This document shows, in pieces, positions 6,733 through 13,696 of a DNA stretch of 22,440 bases (positions are counted from its first letter, which is position 1; each line of letters opens with the position of its first letter). Origin of the DNA: Acidobacterium sp049965615. GTDB taxonomy: Bacteria; Acidobacteriota; Terriglobia; Terriglobales; Acidobacteriaceae. Position numbers and translations under genes: made by a program. The notes below the pieces were generated by a model. It was not told where the DNA came from. It worked only from the letters and a program-made list of their open reading frames with translations, and did not search any database. Location: NCBI GenBank assembly GCA_049965615.1, contig JBMFWD010000050.1:1-22440 (forward strand), given 5' to 3'.

Positions 6733-8211
6733 ATGAAACAAGCTTCCAGACTCGGCGAAATGCTGGTCCAGGCCGGCCTCGTCACAGAGGATCAGATCGC
6801 CAGCGCCTTCGCCGCTCAATCCCAGGACGGCGGCCGCCTCGGAGATCACCTCGCCAGGCTTGGAGCCATCGCACGCGAGCAACTCGAAGCCTTCATCCAT
6901 CGCATCCCCAGGGAACCAGCCTCCCTCGCCGCCACCGGCATCGACCAGACGGAACTCCTCGGCCTCCTGCTCAAAACCATCTACGTCGAACGCCTCCACA
7001 CCATCCCCGACTTCGCCAACGCCATCAAGCTCCCGCCTCATCTCGTCATGGAGCTCGTGCGCATCTCCGTCGAACGGCACTACCTCGAAGCCGCCGGCAG
7101 CCCCGACTCCAAATTCGGCAACATCCGATACACCCTCTCTGAACAGGGCAAGCAGTATGCCATGGACGCCCTCAACCAGTGCCGCTACGTCGGCCCCGTC
7201 CCTGTCACACTCAAGGACTTCATCGAGCAGGTCTCTCGCCAGAAGCTCACCAACGAGGTCGTCACAGAAGATCGCATTCGTACCGTACTCAATGACCTCG
7301 TCGTAGACGACCGCCTCATCGAGCAAAGCGGCCCTGCCATGACCACCAGCCGCTCCATCCTCTTCTACGGGCCCCCAGGCAACGGAAAAACCTCCGTCGC
7401 CGTCCGCCTCGCCACCATCTTTGAAGAAGTCATCTACGTACCCTACGCCATCTCCGTCGACGGACAGCTCATCCGCTTCTTTGACTCCAGCATCCACGAG
7501 CCCGTGAAGAAGGAAAAAACCATCGAAGACGAGCTCTCAGTCGCCCGCCGCGCCGAGCACGACCAGCGCTGGGTCCCATGCCAGCGACCCATCGCCATCA
7601 CCGGCGGCGAGCTCACACTCGAAATGCTCGACCTCCGCTTCGAGCCCAACTCCAACATCTATGAAGCTCCGCTCCACATGAAGGCCCTGGGAGGCTGCCT
7701 CTTCATCGACGACTTTGGACGCCAGCTCATCAGCCCCACCCACCTGCTCAACCGCTGGATCGTACCCCTCGAAAGCCGCATCGACTTCCTCCGCCTCAAC
7801 ACCGGAAAAACCTTCCGCATCCCCTTCGAGGAACTCCTCATCTTCTCCACCAACCTCGATCCCGAAGACCTCATGGACCCGGCCTTCCTCCGCCGCCTGC
7901 CCTACAAAATCGAAATCGCCGCGCCCACCCTCCACCATTTCCGCGAAATCCTCGAAATGGAAGCCCTCAAGCACGGCCTCCACGTTACCGACGAAATCTT
8001 CGAGCACATCATCTACCGCATCACCCACGACAAAGGCATGGAAATCGCCGCCTACCATCCCCGCTTCATCATCGAGCAGGTCGCATCCACCTGCCGCTTC
8101 CTCGGCGAACCGCCCCACTTCAACCCACGCTACGTCGATCACGCCATCGACAACCTCCGCGTCCGCCGCCCCGACAACCCCGAATCTCCAGTCACCCACG
8201 CCCGAGTCTGA
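6733..8211 (+). CDS. AAA+ ATPase with MshEN-like N-terminus (putative c-di-GMP input)
   Basis: The 492-residue protein has three parts. Residues 6-28 (RLGEMLVQAGLV...) and 35-57 (RLGDHLARLGAI...) are two tandem RLGxxL-x-x-x-G motifs like those of the MshEN/GspE N-terminal domain, which binds cyclic di-GMP in MshE-type ATPases. Residues about 70-170 look like a winged-helix region (LPPHLVMELV..., YTLSEQGKQYA). Residues about 200-440 are an AAA+ module with Walker A GPPGNGKTS (213-221), Walker B CLFIDDFG (322-329), sensor 1 FSTN (371-374) and an arginine-rich FLRRLPYK (385-392). A perfect AGGAGGT lies six bases before the ATG. It is not a secretion ATPase itself: the type II ATPase core is absent. 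The target process is unknown, and no pilus or secretion genes are nearby. Confidence 0.85.
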   Translation: MKQASRLGEMLVQAGLVTEDQIASAFAAQSQDGGRLGDHLARLGAIAREQLEAFIHRIPREPASLAATGIDQTELLGLLLKTIYVERLHTIPDFANAIKLPPHLVMELVRISVERHYLEAAGSPDSKFGNIRYTLSEQGKQYAMDALNQCRYVGPVPVTLKDFIEQVSRQKLTNEVVTEDRIRTVLNDLVVDDRLIEQSGPAMTTSRSILFYGPPGNGKTSVAVRLATIFEEVIYVPYAISVDGQLIRFFDSSIHEPVKKEKTIEDELSVARRAEHDQRWVPCQRPIAITGGELTLEMLDLRFEPNSNIYEAPLHMKALGGCLFIDDFGRQLISPTHLLNRWIVPLESRIDFLRLNTGKTFRIPFEELLIFSTNLDPEDLMDPAFLRRLPYKIEIAAPTLHHFREILEMEALKHGLHVTDEIFEHIIYRITHDKGMEIAAYHPRFIIEQVASTCRFLGEPPHFNPRYVDHAIDNLRVRRPDNPESPVTHARV

Positions 8212-8248
8212 AACCAACCCTCACAAAAACCAAAAACTCAGCCGGATG

Positions 8249-8283
8249 CCCCACTCATCGTAGTCGTACCGCGATGAGCGGGG
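8249..8283. repeat. GTGCCCCA-type hairpin, likely bidirectional terminator
   Basis: CCCC-A-CTCATCG pairs with CGATGAG-C-GGGG (11 pairs, one mismatch, 11-base loop). It lies between the convergent AAA+ ATPase and trmFO genes, 37 bases after one stop and 21 bases from the other. Confidence 0.7.
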
Positions 8284-8304
8284 TCCGAAAACCTCCACCA
8301 TCCC

Positions 8305-9672
8305 TCAATCCGAAACCTGAACAATACCCGCACGCAAAGCAGCACCCGCCCTCCACCCATCCAACGCTGCCAGCGCCCGCTCGCACTGCATCCGGTGCCG
8401 CTCTTTCTTGTCCCGCACCTTCCGCCGAACCTCTTCCTCCAGCGGCTCCAGCAGGTCAAATGTAATATTCGCCGGCTGAAAGCGCTTCAGCTCAGCCCGA
8501 GTAATATAATGCACCAGCGATCCTAGCGCCGTCCCCCGAGGAACAGCCTCCAACTCCCGCCCCTCGGCCGCACCCGCCGCATACACCCCCGCCAGCAGAC
8601 CCATCGCCATCGACTCCGTATACCCCTCCACGCCCGAAATCTGCCCCGCAAAATAAATCCGCTTGTGCTCTCGCAAATGCAGCCGCTCCGCCAGCACCGC
8701 TGGCGACTGGATATACGTGTTCCGGTGAATCTGCCCATACCGCAAAAACTTCGCGTTCTCCAGCCCCGGAATCAGCCGCAGAATCCGCGCCTGCTCCCCG
8801 TACTTCAAATGATTCTGAAACCCCACCAGGTTGTAGGAGTCCGCCCGCAGATTCTCCTGCCGTAGCTGCACCACCGCCCAGGGCGTCTGCCCCGTCCGCG
8901 GATCGCGCAAGCCCACCGGCTTCATCGGACCAAACCGCGGCGTATCCCGCCCGCGCCGCGCCAGCTCCTCAATCGGCAAACAGCCCTCAAAATAATCCAG
9001 TTTCTCCCACTCTTTTTCCTGCACCGTCTCGGCCGCAATCAGCGCGTCGTAAAACCGGTCGTACTCCTCGCGAGTCATCGGACAGTTAATGTAGTCCGCC
9101 GTCCCCTTGTCCCACCGCGCCGCAAAGTACACCCGCTCCATGTCAATCGACTCCGCATCCACAATCGGGCTGATCGAGTCATAGAAAGCCAGGTGCCCCC
9201 GACCTGCCAGCCGCGCCACCTCGTCCGACAACGCCGATGAAGTCAACGGCCCCGTAGCCACAATCGTGATCGGCCCCTCCGGATCCAGCTTCGTCACTTC
9301 CTCCCGATGCACCGTAATCCGCGGCTCGGCCTCAATCGCCGCGTTGATCCGCCGCGAAAACTCCTCCCGGTCCACCGCCAGCGCATGACCCGCAGGAACC
9401 GCCGAGGCATCCGCGCACTGGAGCAGCGGCGATCCTAACCGCCGCATCTCCTGCTTCAGCAGCCAGGGAGCCGTATTCTCGCTCTCCGACTTCAGCGAAT
9501 TCGAGCACACCAGCTCCCCAAAATCCGCCGTCTGATGAGCCGGAGTCTGCCGCACCGGACGCATCTCAAACAAATCCACATCCACGCCCGCCCGAGCCGC
9601 CACCAGCGCAGCCTCCGGACCCGCCAACCCACCGCCAATCACACGAATCCGCTCAGCCAATACAGACCCCAC
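8305..9672 (-). CDS. trmFO: Methylenetetrahydrofolate-tRNA-(uracil-5-)-methyltransferase TrmFO
   Basis: TrmFO is an FAD- and folate-dependent enzyme that makes m5U54 in the T-loop of tRNA. The 455-residue product has the N-terminal FAD motif VIGGGLAGPEAA (11-22), the LVCSNSLKSE block with catalytic-site Cys56, and GCLPIEE with the second conserved Cys (231). It also has DYFEG, the PVGLRDPRTG block, VGFQNHLKYGEQ, and the C-terminal IYFAGQISGVEGYTESMAMGLLAG, all hallmarks of the Gid/TrmFO family. The frame opens at a GTG (9672). A TTG at 9660, which would give LAERIRVIGGG, is an alternative; neither has a clear ribosome binding site. It is convergent with the AAA+ gene; no topA or xerC neighbour is seen here. 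Confidence 0.93.
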   Translation of the reverse strand: MGSVLAERIRVIGGGLAGPEAALVAARAGVDVDLFEMRPVRQTPAHQTADFGELVCSNSLKSESENTAPWLLKQEMRRLGSPLLQCADASAVPAGHALAVDREEFSRRINAAIEAEPRITVHREEVTKLDPEGPITIVATGPLTSSALSDEVARLAGRGHLAFYDSISPIVDAESIDMERVYFAARWDKGTADYINCPMTREEYDRFYDALIAAETVQEKEWEKLDYFEGCLPIEELARRGRDTPRFGPMKPVGLRDPRTGQTPWAVVQLRQENLRADSYNLVGFQNHLKYGEQARILRLIPGLENAKFLRYGQIHRNTYIQSPAVLAERLHLREHKRIYFAGQISGVEGYTESMAMGLLAGVYAAGAAEGRELEAVPRGTALGSLVHYITRAELKRFQPANITFDLLEPLEEEVRRKVRDKKERHRMQCERALAALDGWRAGAALRAGIVQVSD

Positions 9673-9732
9673 TCAAAACACACGTCAATCTCATAGCTCG
9701 ATTATAAAAATCCACCCATCCCACATCCCCGT

Positions 9733-9865
9733 CATCTCAACCAAAATGAGGGGGCATCTCAACCCAAGGGGAAGGGGCATCTCAACCCAAAAGGAAGGGT
9801 CATCTCGACCGAAGATGGCTCACCCAAAGGGGAGCCATCGCAGTGGAGAGATCTGCGGTTCCCCT
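9733..9865. repeat. Tandem 22-23-bp repeats and hairpin module
   Basis: CATCTC(A/G)ACC recurs at 9733, 9755, 9778 and 9801 (period 22, 23, 23) with purine-rich GGGGAAG-type tails. The last unit runs into a module with hairpin GATGGCTC / GAGCCATC (9814-9839), then CGCAGTGGAGAGATCTGCGGTT. The same module, with a different but complementary stem, occurs at 12735-12820. The 266-base gap holds no convincing gene. Confidence 0.65.
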
Positions 9866-9895
9866 CGTCTGGCGCAGCACAAGGGTGCACGGGTG

Positions 9896-9930
9896 CCCCA
9901 TTCATGCGCGCCCTTAGCGCATGAGTGGGG
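9896..9930. repeat. GTGCCCCA-type hairpin after the permease gene
   Basis: CCCCATTCATGCGC pairs with GCGCATGAGTGGGG over 14 positions with one G-T wobble and a 7-base loop. It lies nine bases beyond the permease stop and probably ends that transcript. Confidence 0.72.
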
Positions 9931-9938
9931 TCCGTAAA

Positions 9939-11042
9939 TTACTCGTAGGCGAGCGCGTCAATCGGATCCTTCATCGCCGCCTTCAGCGCCGGATAAAATG
10001 CCCCCAGAATCGCGCTCACCAGCGCAATCGCCGCGCCGATAAACCACCACTCTGCCGGAACGTTAAACGAGAACGTCGGGCTGAAGTGCCAGATCACTGC
10101 GCGAACAATCAGCGTCAAAATCATCCCCAGCACAATCCCCGCGCACGCAATCATCCCCGCCTCGCGCAAAATCACGTTGATGATGTACATCTTCGACGCG
10201 CCCAGAGACTTCAAAATCCCAACCTCCCGCGTCCGCTCCAGCACCGCCGTATACATCGACTGGAAAATCACCAGGAAGCCCACAATCAGCGCAATCCCAA
10301 TCACTGAGTTCAGCGCTGGCTTGAAGCCCGGCAGGTTCTCCGGCGTCATCAGCGACATCCACTGCTGAATCGTCTGCACCTTGTACTGGCTCAACCCCGG
10401 CGTGTCCTTGATCTCCTGCTTGATCAGCTCTTCGTTCTTCACATCGTCGCTGCGGATATAAAACAGCGATGCATGCCCCGGCTGACCAATCAGCTGGTCC
10501 AGCGTGTCAATCGGAATGAACTTCCGCCCGCCCTTGCCGTGCTGCACAATCCCGCAAATCTTGAAAGGATGGCCCTCCACCTGGATCGTCTGACCCACAT
10601 GATGCCCCCCGCCCGTCTTCGCATAAATATCGTCCACAATCACGTCGTTCGGCCCCTTGAACGGCCCGCCCGACAAAAACACAAACGGCCGCAGCGCGTT
10701 GTAGCTCTTGTAGTCGATTCCCCAGATGTTCTCCACTGACCCAATCGTGCTCAGATTCGTCGTTACCGGCGAGGCTACTGCCACGTGCGGCAGCTTCGCC
10801 AGCACATCGGCCACCGCCATCGGCGCCGGTGCCCCGCCAATCCCCGCAATAAAGCTCGCGTTCGAGGGCTCCACAATAATGTCCGCGCCAATTCCGCTCT
10901 TCTCCTTGCGCGCGTTGTTCAGCATGCCGATCATCACGCCCACAATCGACAAAATCATCACAACTTCAATGCCAACCGCCATCATCGTGATGAGGGTCCG
11001 CAGCGGACGATGCAGCACATTACCGAGCACTAGCTTATTCAT
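9939..11042 (-). CDS. FtsX/MacB-type ABC transporter permease
   Basis: The 367-residue inner-membrane protein has the four-helix MacB/FtsX/LolC layout. One transmembrane helix sits near the N-terminus (about 16-38, LITMMAVGIEVVMILSIVGV), followed by a large periplasmic domain (about 45-240), then three helices toward the C-terminus. The typical family segment AVLERTREVGILKSLGASKMYI lies between helices 2 and 3, and the end (YPALKAAMKDPIDALAYE) is characteristic. ATG 11042 gives the usual start MNKLVLGNVLHRPLRTL; a GTG at 11078 would add 12 unlikely residues. No ATP-binding subunit or fusion protein gene is adjacent, so the partner is elsewhere. Substrate unknown: lipoprotein, peptide or antibiotic export are all possible. 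Confidence 0.85.
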   Translation of the reverse strand: MNKLVLGNVLHRPLRTLITMMAVGIEVVMILSIVGVMIGMLNNARKEKSGIGADIIVEPSNASFIAGIGGAPAPMAVADVLAKLPHVAVASPVTTNLSTIGSVENIWGIDYKSYNALRPFVFLSGGPFKGPNDVIVDDIYAKTGGGHHVGQTIQVEGHPFKICGIVQHGKGGRKFIPIDTLDQLIGQPGHASLFYIRSDDVKNEELIKQEIKDTPGLSQYKVQTIQQWMSLMTPENLPGFKPALNSVIGIALIVGFLVIFQSMYTAVLERTREVGILKSLGASKMYIINVILREAGMIACAGIVLGMILTLIVRAVIWHFSPTFSFNVPAEWWFIGAAIALVSAILGAFYPALKAAMKDPIDALAYE

Positions 11043-11226
11043 AGAAGAAAAGAAACCACCACCGGCACAAATCCACACTCCGGCACTCTTACGAGTCTAG
11101 CAAAGCGGCCGCCCTGCACCTCCCCACAAAAGCCACACCAAATGGACATATCAAATCGCGATTGCCAAAAATCATTCATGTCATCGATTGGTAATGCCGA
11201 TAAGCCAAAATAATTGCAAAAACCCT

Positions 11227-11256
11227 TTGACCTGCGGATTTCTCATGTTCTAGGGT
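11227..11256 (+). promoter_or_regulatory. Possible promoter of the RodZ-like gene
   Basis: TTGACC (11227-11232), an 18-base spacer and TAGGGT (11251-11256) lie in the 277-base divergent gap, about 64 bases before the start codon. The -35 is good and the -10 weak. Confidence 0.28.
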
Positions 11257-11319
11257 GGAAGCAGCTTGCGGTAAGTTGTTCACTTTGCGCTCAGAAACCG
11301 CTTCCTCCAGGCAGGCAGA

Positions 11320-11811
11320 ATGGCTCAATTCGGCATCGCAATTCGTAATGAACGGGAACGCAGGGGAATCTCCCTCGATACCATCGCAGAGGTAACGAAA
11401 GTGAACCTCCGTTACCTTACCTCTCTCGAAGAGGAACACTTTGACTCCCTGCCCGGAGGCGTCCTCAACAAAGGCATCGTCCGCAGCTACGCAAACGCCG
11501 TCGGCCTCGACCAGGACACCTGGACCACCCGCTTCATGGAAGCCTACCGCGAAAGCGGGCAAATGAAAGACGACGACATCCACTGGGTCGAGTTCGCGGA
11601 AAACGTAAGCCGCTCCCGCGTACGCAAGCCCCAAAACTCGCTCTTCCGTCTCCGCTGGGCCGGCGTCTTCATGCTCCTCTCCGTCCTCGCCATTTCCGGC
11701 TGGTTCGTCTACAACTACGTCAATAGCAAAGTCGACGCAGCCACGCCAGCAGCCCAGACTGCCTCACCCACCTCTGCGCAACTCGCACGGCCGCTAGCCG
11801 GCGGTTCCTGA
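11320..11811 (+). CDS. RodZ-like membrane-anchored helix-turn-helix protein
   Basis: The 163-residue product has an N-terminal Xre/HTH_25 domain (about 3-70: IRNERERRGISLDTIAEVTKV, then LEEEHFDSLPGGVLNKGIVRSYA), as in RodZ and related cytoskeletal anchors. A basic stretch (99-112) and one transmembrane helix follow (about 113-134, WAGVFMLLSVLAISGWFVYNYV), then a short Ala/Thr/Pro-rich tail. The topology predicts HTH in the cytoplasm and tail outside. It is half the length of E. coli RodZ and lacks its C-terminal beta domain. It may be a truncated RodZ-type morphogenesis protein binding MreB, or a membrane-bound regulator; sequence alone does not decide. It is divergent from the permease gene. 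Confidence 0.78.
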   Translation: MAQFGIAIRNERERRGISLDTIAEVTKVNLRYLTSLEEEHFDSLPGGVLNKGIVRSYANAVGLDQDTWTTRFMEAYRESGQMKDDDIHWVEFAENVSRSRVRKPQNSLFRLRWAGVFMLLSVLAISGWFVYNYVNSKVDAATPAAQTASPTSAQLARPLAGGS

Positions 11812-11960
11812 TCGTCTCCCTGTTTCTCCTTTGGCCGCCAGGCCTTTCTGCCTTGCTTCGCTCCCTCCCGTAAGACACCCCTGCCTTTCGTAATCTCCAT
11901 CCGCCCGTCCATTACTCCCGTTACCTTTCGTAAAACCCTTCCCCCATCTACTCTCAGTCC

Positions 11961-12710
11961 ATGCGCACGGCTTGGCTTTGCTTTCTACTGCTGATGTTGC
12001 CTCAGCCCTCCCCCGCTGTATCCACAGGGCACTCGCACAAAAAAGCCACCCGTGCGCATCATTATGTCGTCCACACCGTCTTCCTCGGCCCCTGGCACAC
12101 CGTACCCTTCTCGCCCAACCCGGACGCCGCCACTCCCACCCGCTCCCAGCTCAAGGTCCGCGCACTCGTCATCGACGGCCGCATCGCCGACTGGACCACC
12201 GGCCCCATCCACCTCGTCACCGAATCCAGCTACACCATCCGCCAGGCCCTCCGCGTCAACGACGCCCTACCCACCGCCAAAACCGAGCACTGGATCTGGC
12301 AGCTCGGCCCATGGCTCTCCGTCGATCGCACCAAAGGCCACGTCGCTCTTCTTCACCTTCCCGGATACGATCCCCGCGTCTCGCAGGTCGTCTGGTTCCG
12401 CGACCTCGCCGCCTACTGCGGCATCCGCGGCGGCTCCCGCCCTCAGCTCACCGCCCTCGTCGCCCGCCTCACCGTCCGCAAAGCGCTCGTCTCCGCAAAG
12501 CTCGGCCCCTGGAACCCCGCCAAAGACCCCTCCCTGCTTACCACCTCGGCCTGCTCACCCGCCACCTGGCAGCTCGACCCCCTGCGCGTCAGCTTCCAGC
12601 CCACCCTCGGCAAGCCCCTCACCTACTCCCTTGCAGACGACACACCCATTCTCATCCCCCAGCCCGCTCCCACCACCGCCGCAACCAGCACCCCCATCCC
12701 CATCCCCTGA
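11961..12710 (+). CDS. Secreted protein of unknown function
   Basis: I do not recognise a family. The 249-residue product begins with a short signal peptide (MRTAWLCFLLLMLPQPSPA), followed by a His/Lys-rich segment (SHKKATRAHHY). The mature part has conserved-looking aromatic blocks (VFLGPWHTVPFS, LKVRALVIDGRIADWTTG, WLSVDRTKGHVALL, VVWFRDLAAYCG) and ends in a Pro/Thr-rich tail. The spacing of short beta-type stretches suggests an exported beta-rich domain. It is credible as a gene because of its signal peptide, its codon style and the lack of an equally good overlapping frame. Two identical 10-base motifs lie upstream. It is followed after 34 bases by a perfect hairpin. Confidence 0.7.
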   Translation: MRTAWLCFLLLMLPQPSPAVSTGHSHKKATRAHHYVVHTVFLGPWHTVPFSPNPDAATPTRSQLKVRALVIDGRIADWTTGPIHLVTESSYTIRQALRVNDALPTAKTEHWIWQLGPWLSVDRTKGHVALLHLPGYDPRVSQVVWFRDLAAYCGIRGGSRPQLTALVARLTVRKALVSAKLGPWNPAKDPSLLTTSACSPATWQLDPLRVSFQPTLGKPLTYSLADDTPILIPQPAPTTAATSTPIPIP

Positions 12711-12743
12711 CCAAACCCGACGAAAATTGTCGTCCTGACCGAA

Positions 12744-12769
12744 GTTCGCTCACCCAAGGGTGAGCGAAC
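12744..12769. repeat. Perfect hairpin after the secreted-protein gene
   Basis: GTTCGCTCACCC pairs perfectly with GGGTGAGCGAAC around two bases, followed by CGCAGCGGAGAG and GAGCGCAGCCGAGGGG. This is the same module as at 9805-9865 but with different stem bases. There is no T-tract. The rest of the 245-base gap to fmdE holds no gene. Confidence 0.65.
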
Positions 12770-12955
12770 GCAGCGGAGAGCCTGTCCCGAGCGCAGCCGA
12801 GGGGGACCTGCGGTTTCTTCCCATCACAAAAAATCCCGGGTGCCGCATCCAGATTCTGCCTGGGTGAGATCAGAAGGCGCCGGCTACCCCATCCAGCGCA
12901 CCCCGAATCTCCGCACAACTTGCCCCCGCCCCGCAAACAGGCCCAAACTAATCCC

Positions 12956-13612
12956 ATGGAAACCCTCGACGAGCTACTCCGCGCTGCCGAAGCCGCCCAC
13001 GGCCACCTCTGCGCCGGTCAAATCCTCGGCGTCCGCATGGCCATGCTCGGCTGCCAGCGCCTCGGCATCGATGAGCCCCGAGGCAAAGACCGCAAGCGTC
13101 TCGTCACCTTCGTCGAAATCGACCGCTGCGCCACCGACGCCATCGGCGTCGTCACCGGATGCCGCCTCGGCAAGCGCGCCCTCAAAATCCGCGACTGGGG
13201 CAAAATGGCCGCCACCTTCATCGACCTCGAAACCAGCCGCGCCATCCGCATCGCCGCCCGCGAATCCAGCAAGCAACTCGCCCGCCGGCTCCATCCCGAA
13301 ATCGAAAACAAAAATCAGCAGCAGATGGCCGCCTACCGCGAGCTCCCCGACGCCGACCTCTTCACCGAGCAGTGGGTCTCCGTCCCGCTCCACCCCCGCG
13401 AATTCCCCGGCTACAAAGGCGAGCGCGTCGCCTGCTCCATCTGCGGAGAAAGCATCAACTACGACCGCTTCCTCCGCGACGGCAAATCCGTGGTCTGTAT
13501 CCCCTGCGCCCACCCGGAAACCCGTTACTACCAGCCCCTCACCCACCGTCCCGAATCCGGAGAGGAAGCACCCCGCCCGCAAATCCCCGAAAACCCAGAC
13601 CACCCCTCCTGA
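12956..13612 (+). CDS. FmdE-family zinc-ribbon protein (formylmethanofuran dehydrogenase subunit E-like)
   Basis: The 218-residue product matches the FmdE/GSU family. Its N-terminal domain has AAHGHLCAGQILGVRM (H15, H17, C19), followed by EIDRCATDAIGVVTGC (C58, C69), the conserved Cys/His set of FmdE proteins. The C-terminal treble-clef zinc ribbon is CSIC...CIPC (C160, C163, C181, C184). In methanogens FmdE accompanies tungsten/molybdenum formylmethanofuran dehydrogenase. Outside methanogens it occurs alone, often linked to molybdoenzymes, with unknown function. moeA-moaC lie about 9 kb away, which is weak support for a molybdenum connection. The ATG at 12956 is preferred over upstream in-frame codons because family similarity starts there. 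Confidence 0.82.
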   Translation: METLDELLRAAEAAHGHLCAGQILGVRMAMLGCQRLGIDEPRGKDRKRLVTFVEIDRCATDAIGVVTGCRLGKRALKIRDWGKMAATFIDLETSRAIRIAARESSKQLARRLHPEIENKNQQQMAAYRELPDADLFTEQWVSVPLHPREFPGYKGERVACSICGESINYDRFLRDGKSVVCIPCAHPETRYYQPLTHRPESGEEAPRPQIPENPDHPS

Positions 13613-13696
13613 TCCCCCCTGCATTGACCGCAACTTAATTTCCGCAGTCCCGTCTCTACATCTAACGCTCCTCATCCTTTCATCCGCGAGACCGCC

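Noticed and set aside
9733..9820. Possible CRISPR array
   Set aside because: The four repeat units are only about 10 conserved bases with 12-13-base tails that resemble each other, which is a tandem repeat and not repeats with unique spacers. No cas genes are present.
9746..9937. Small ORF of 63 codons before the permease stop
   Set aside because: It is read through tandem repeats and a hairpin (HSCAPLAHEWG pattern). No ribosome binding site or domain was seen.
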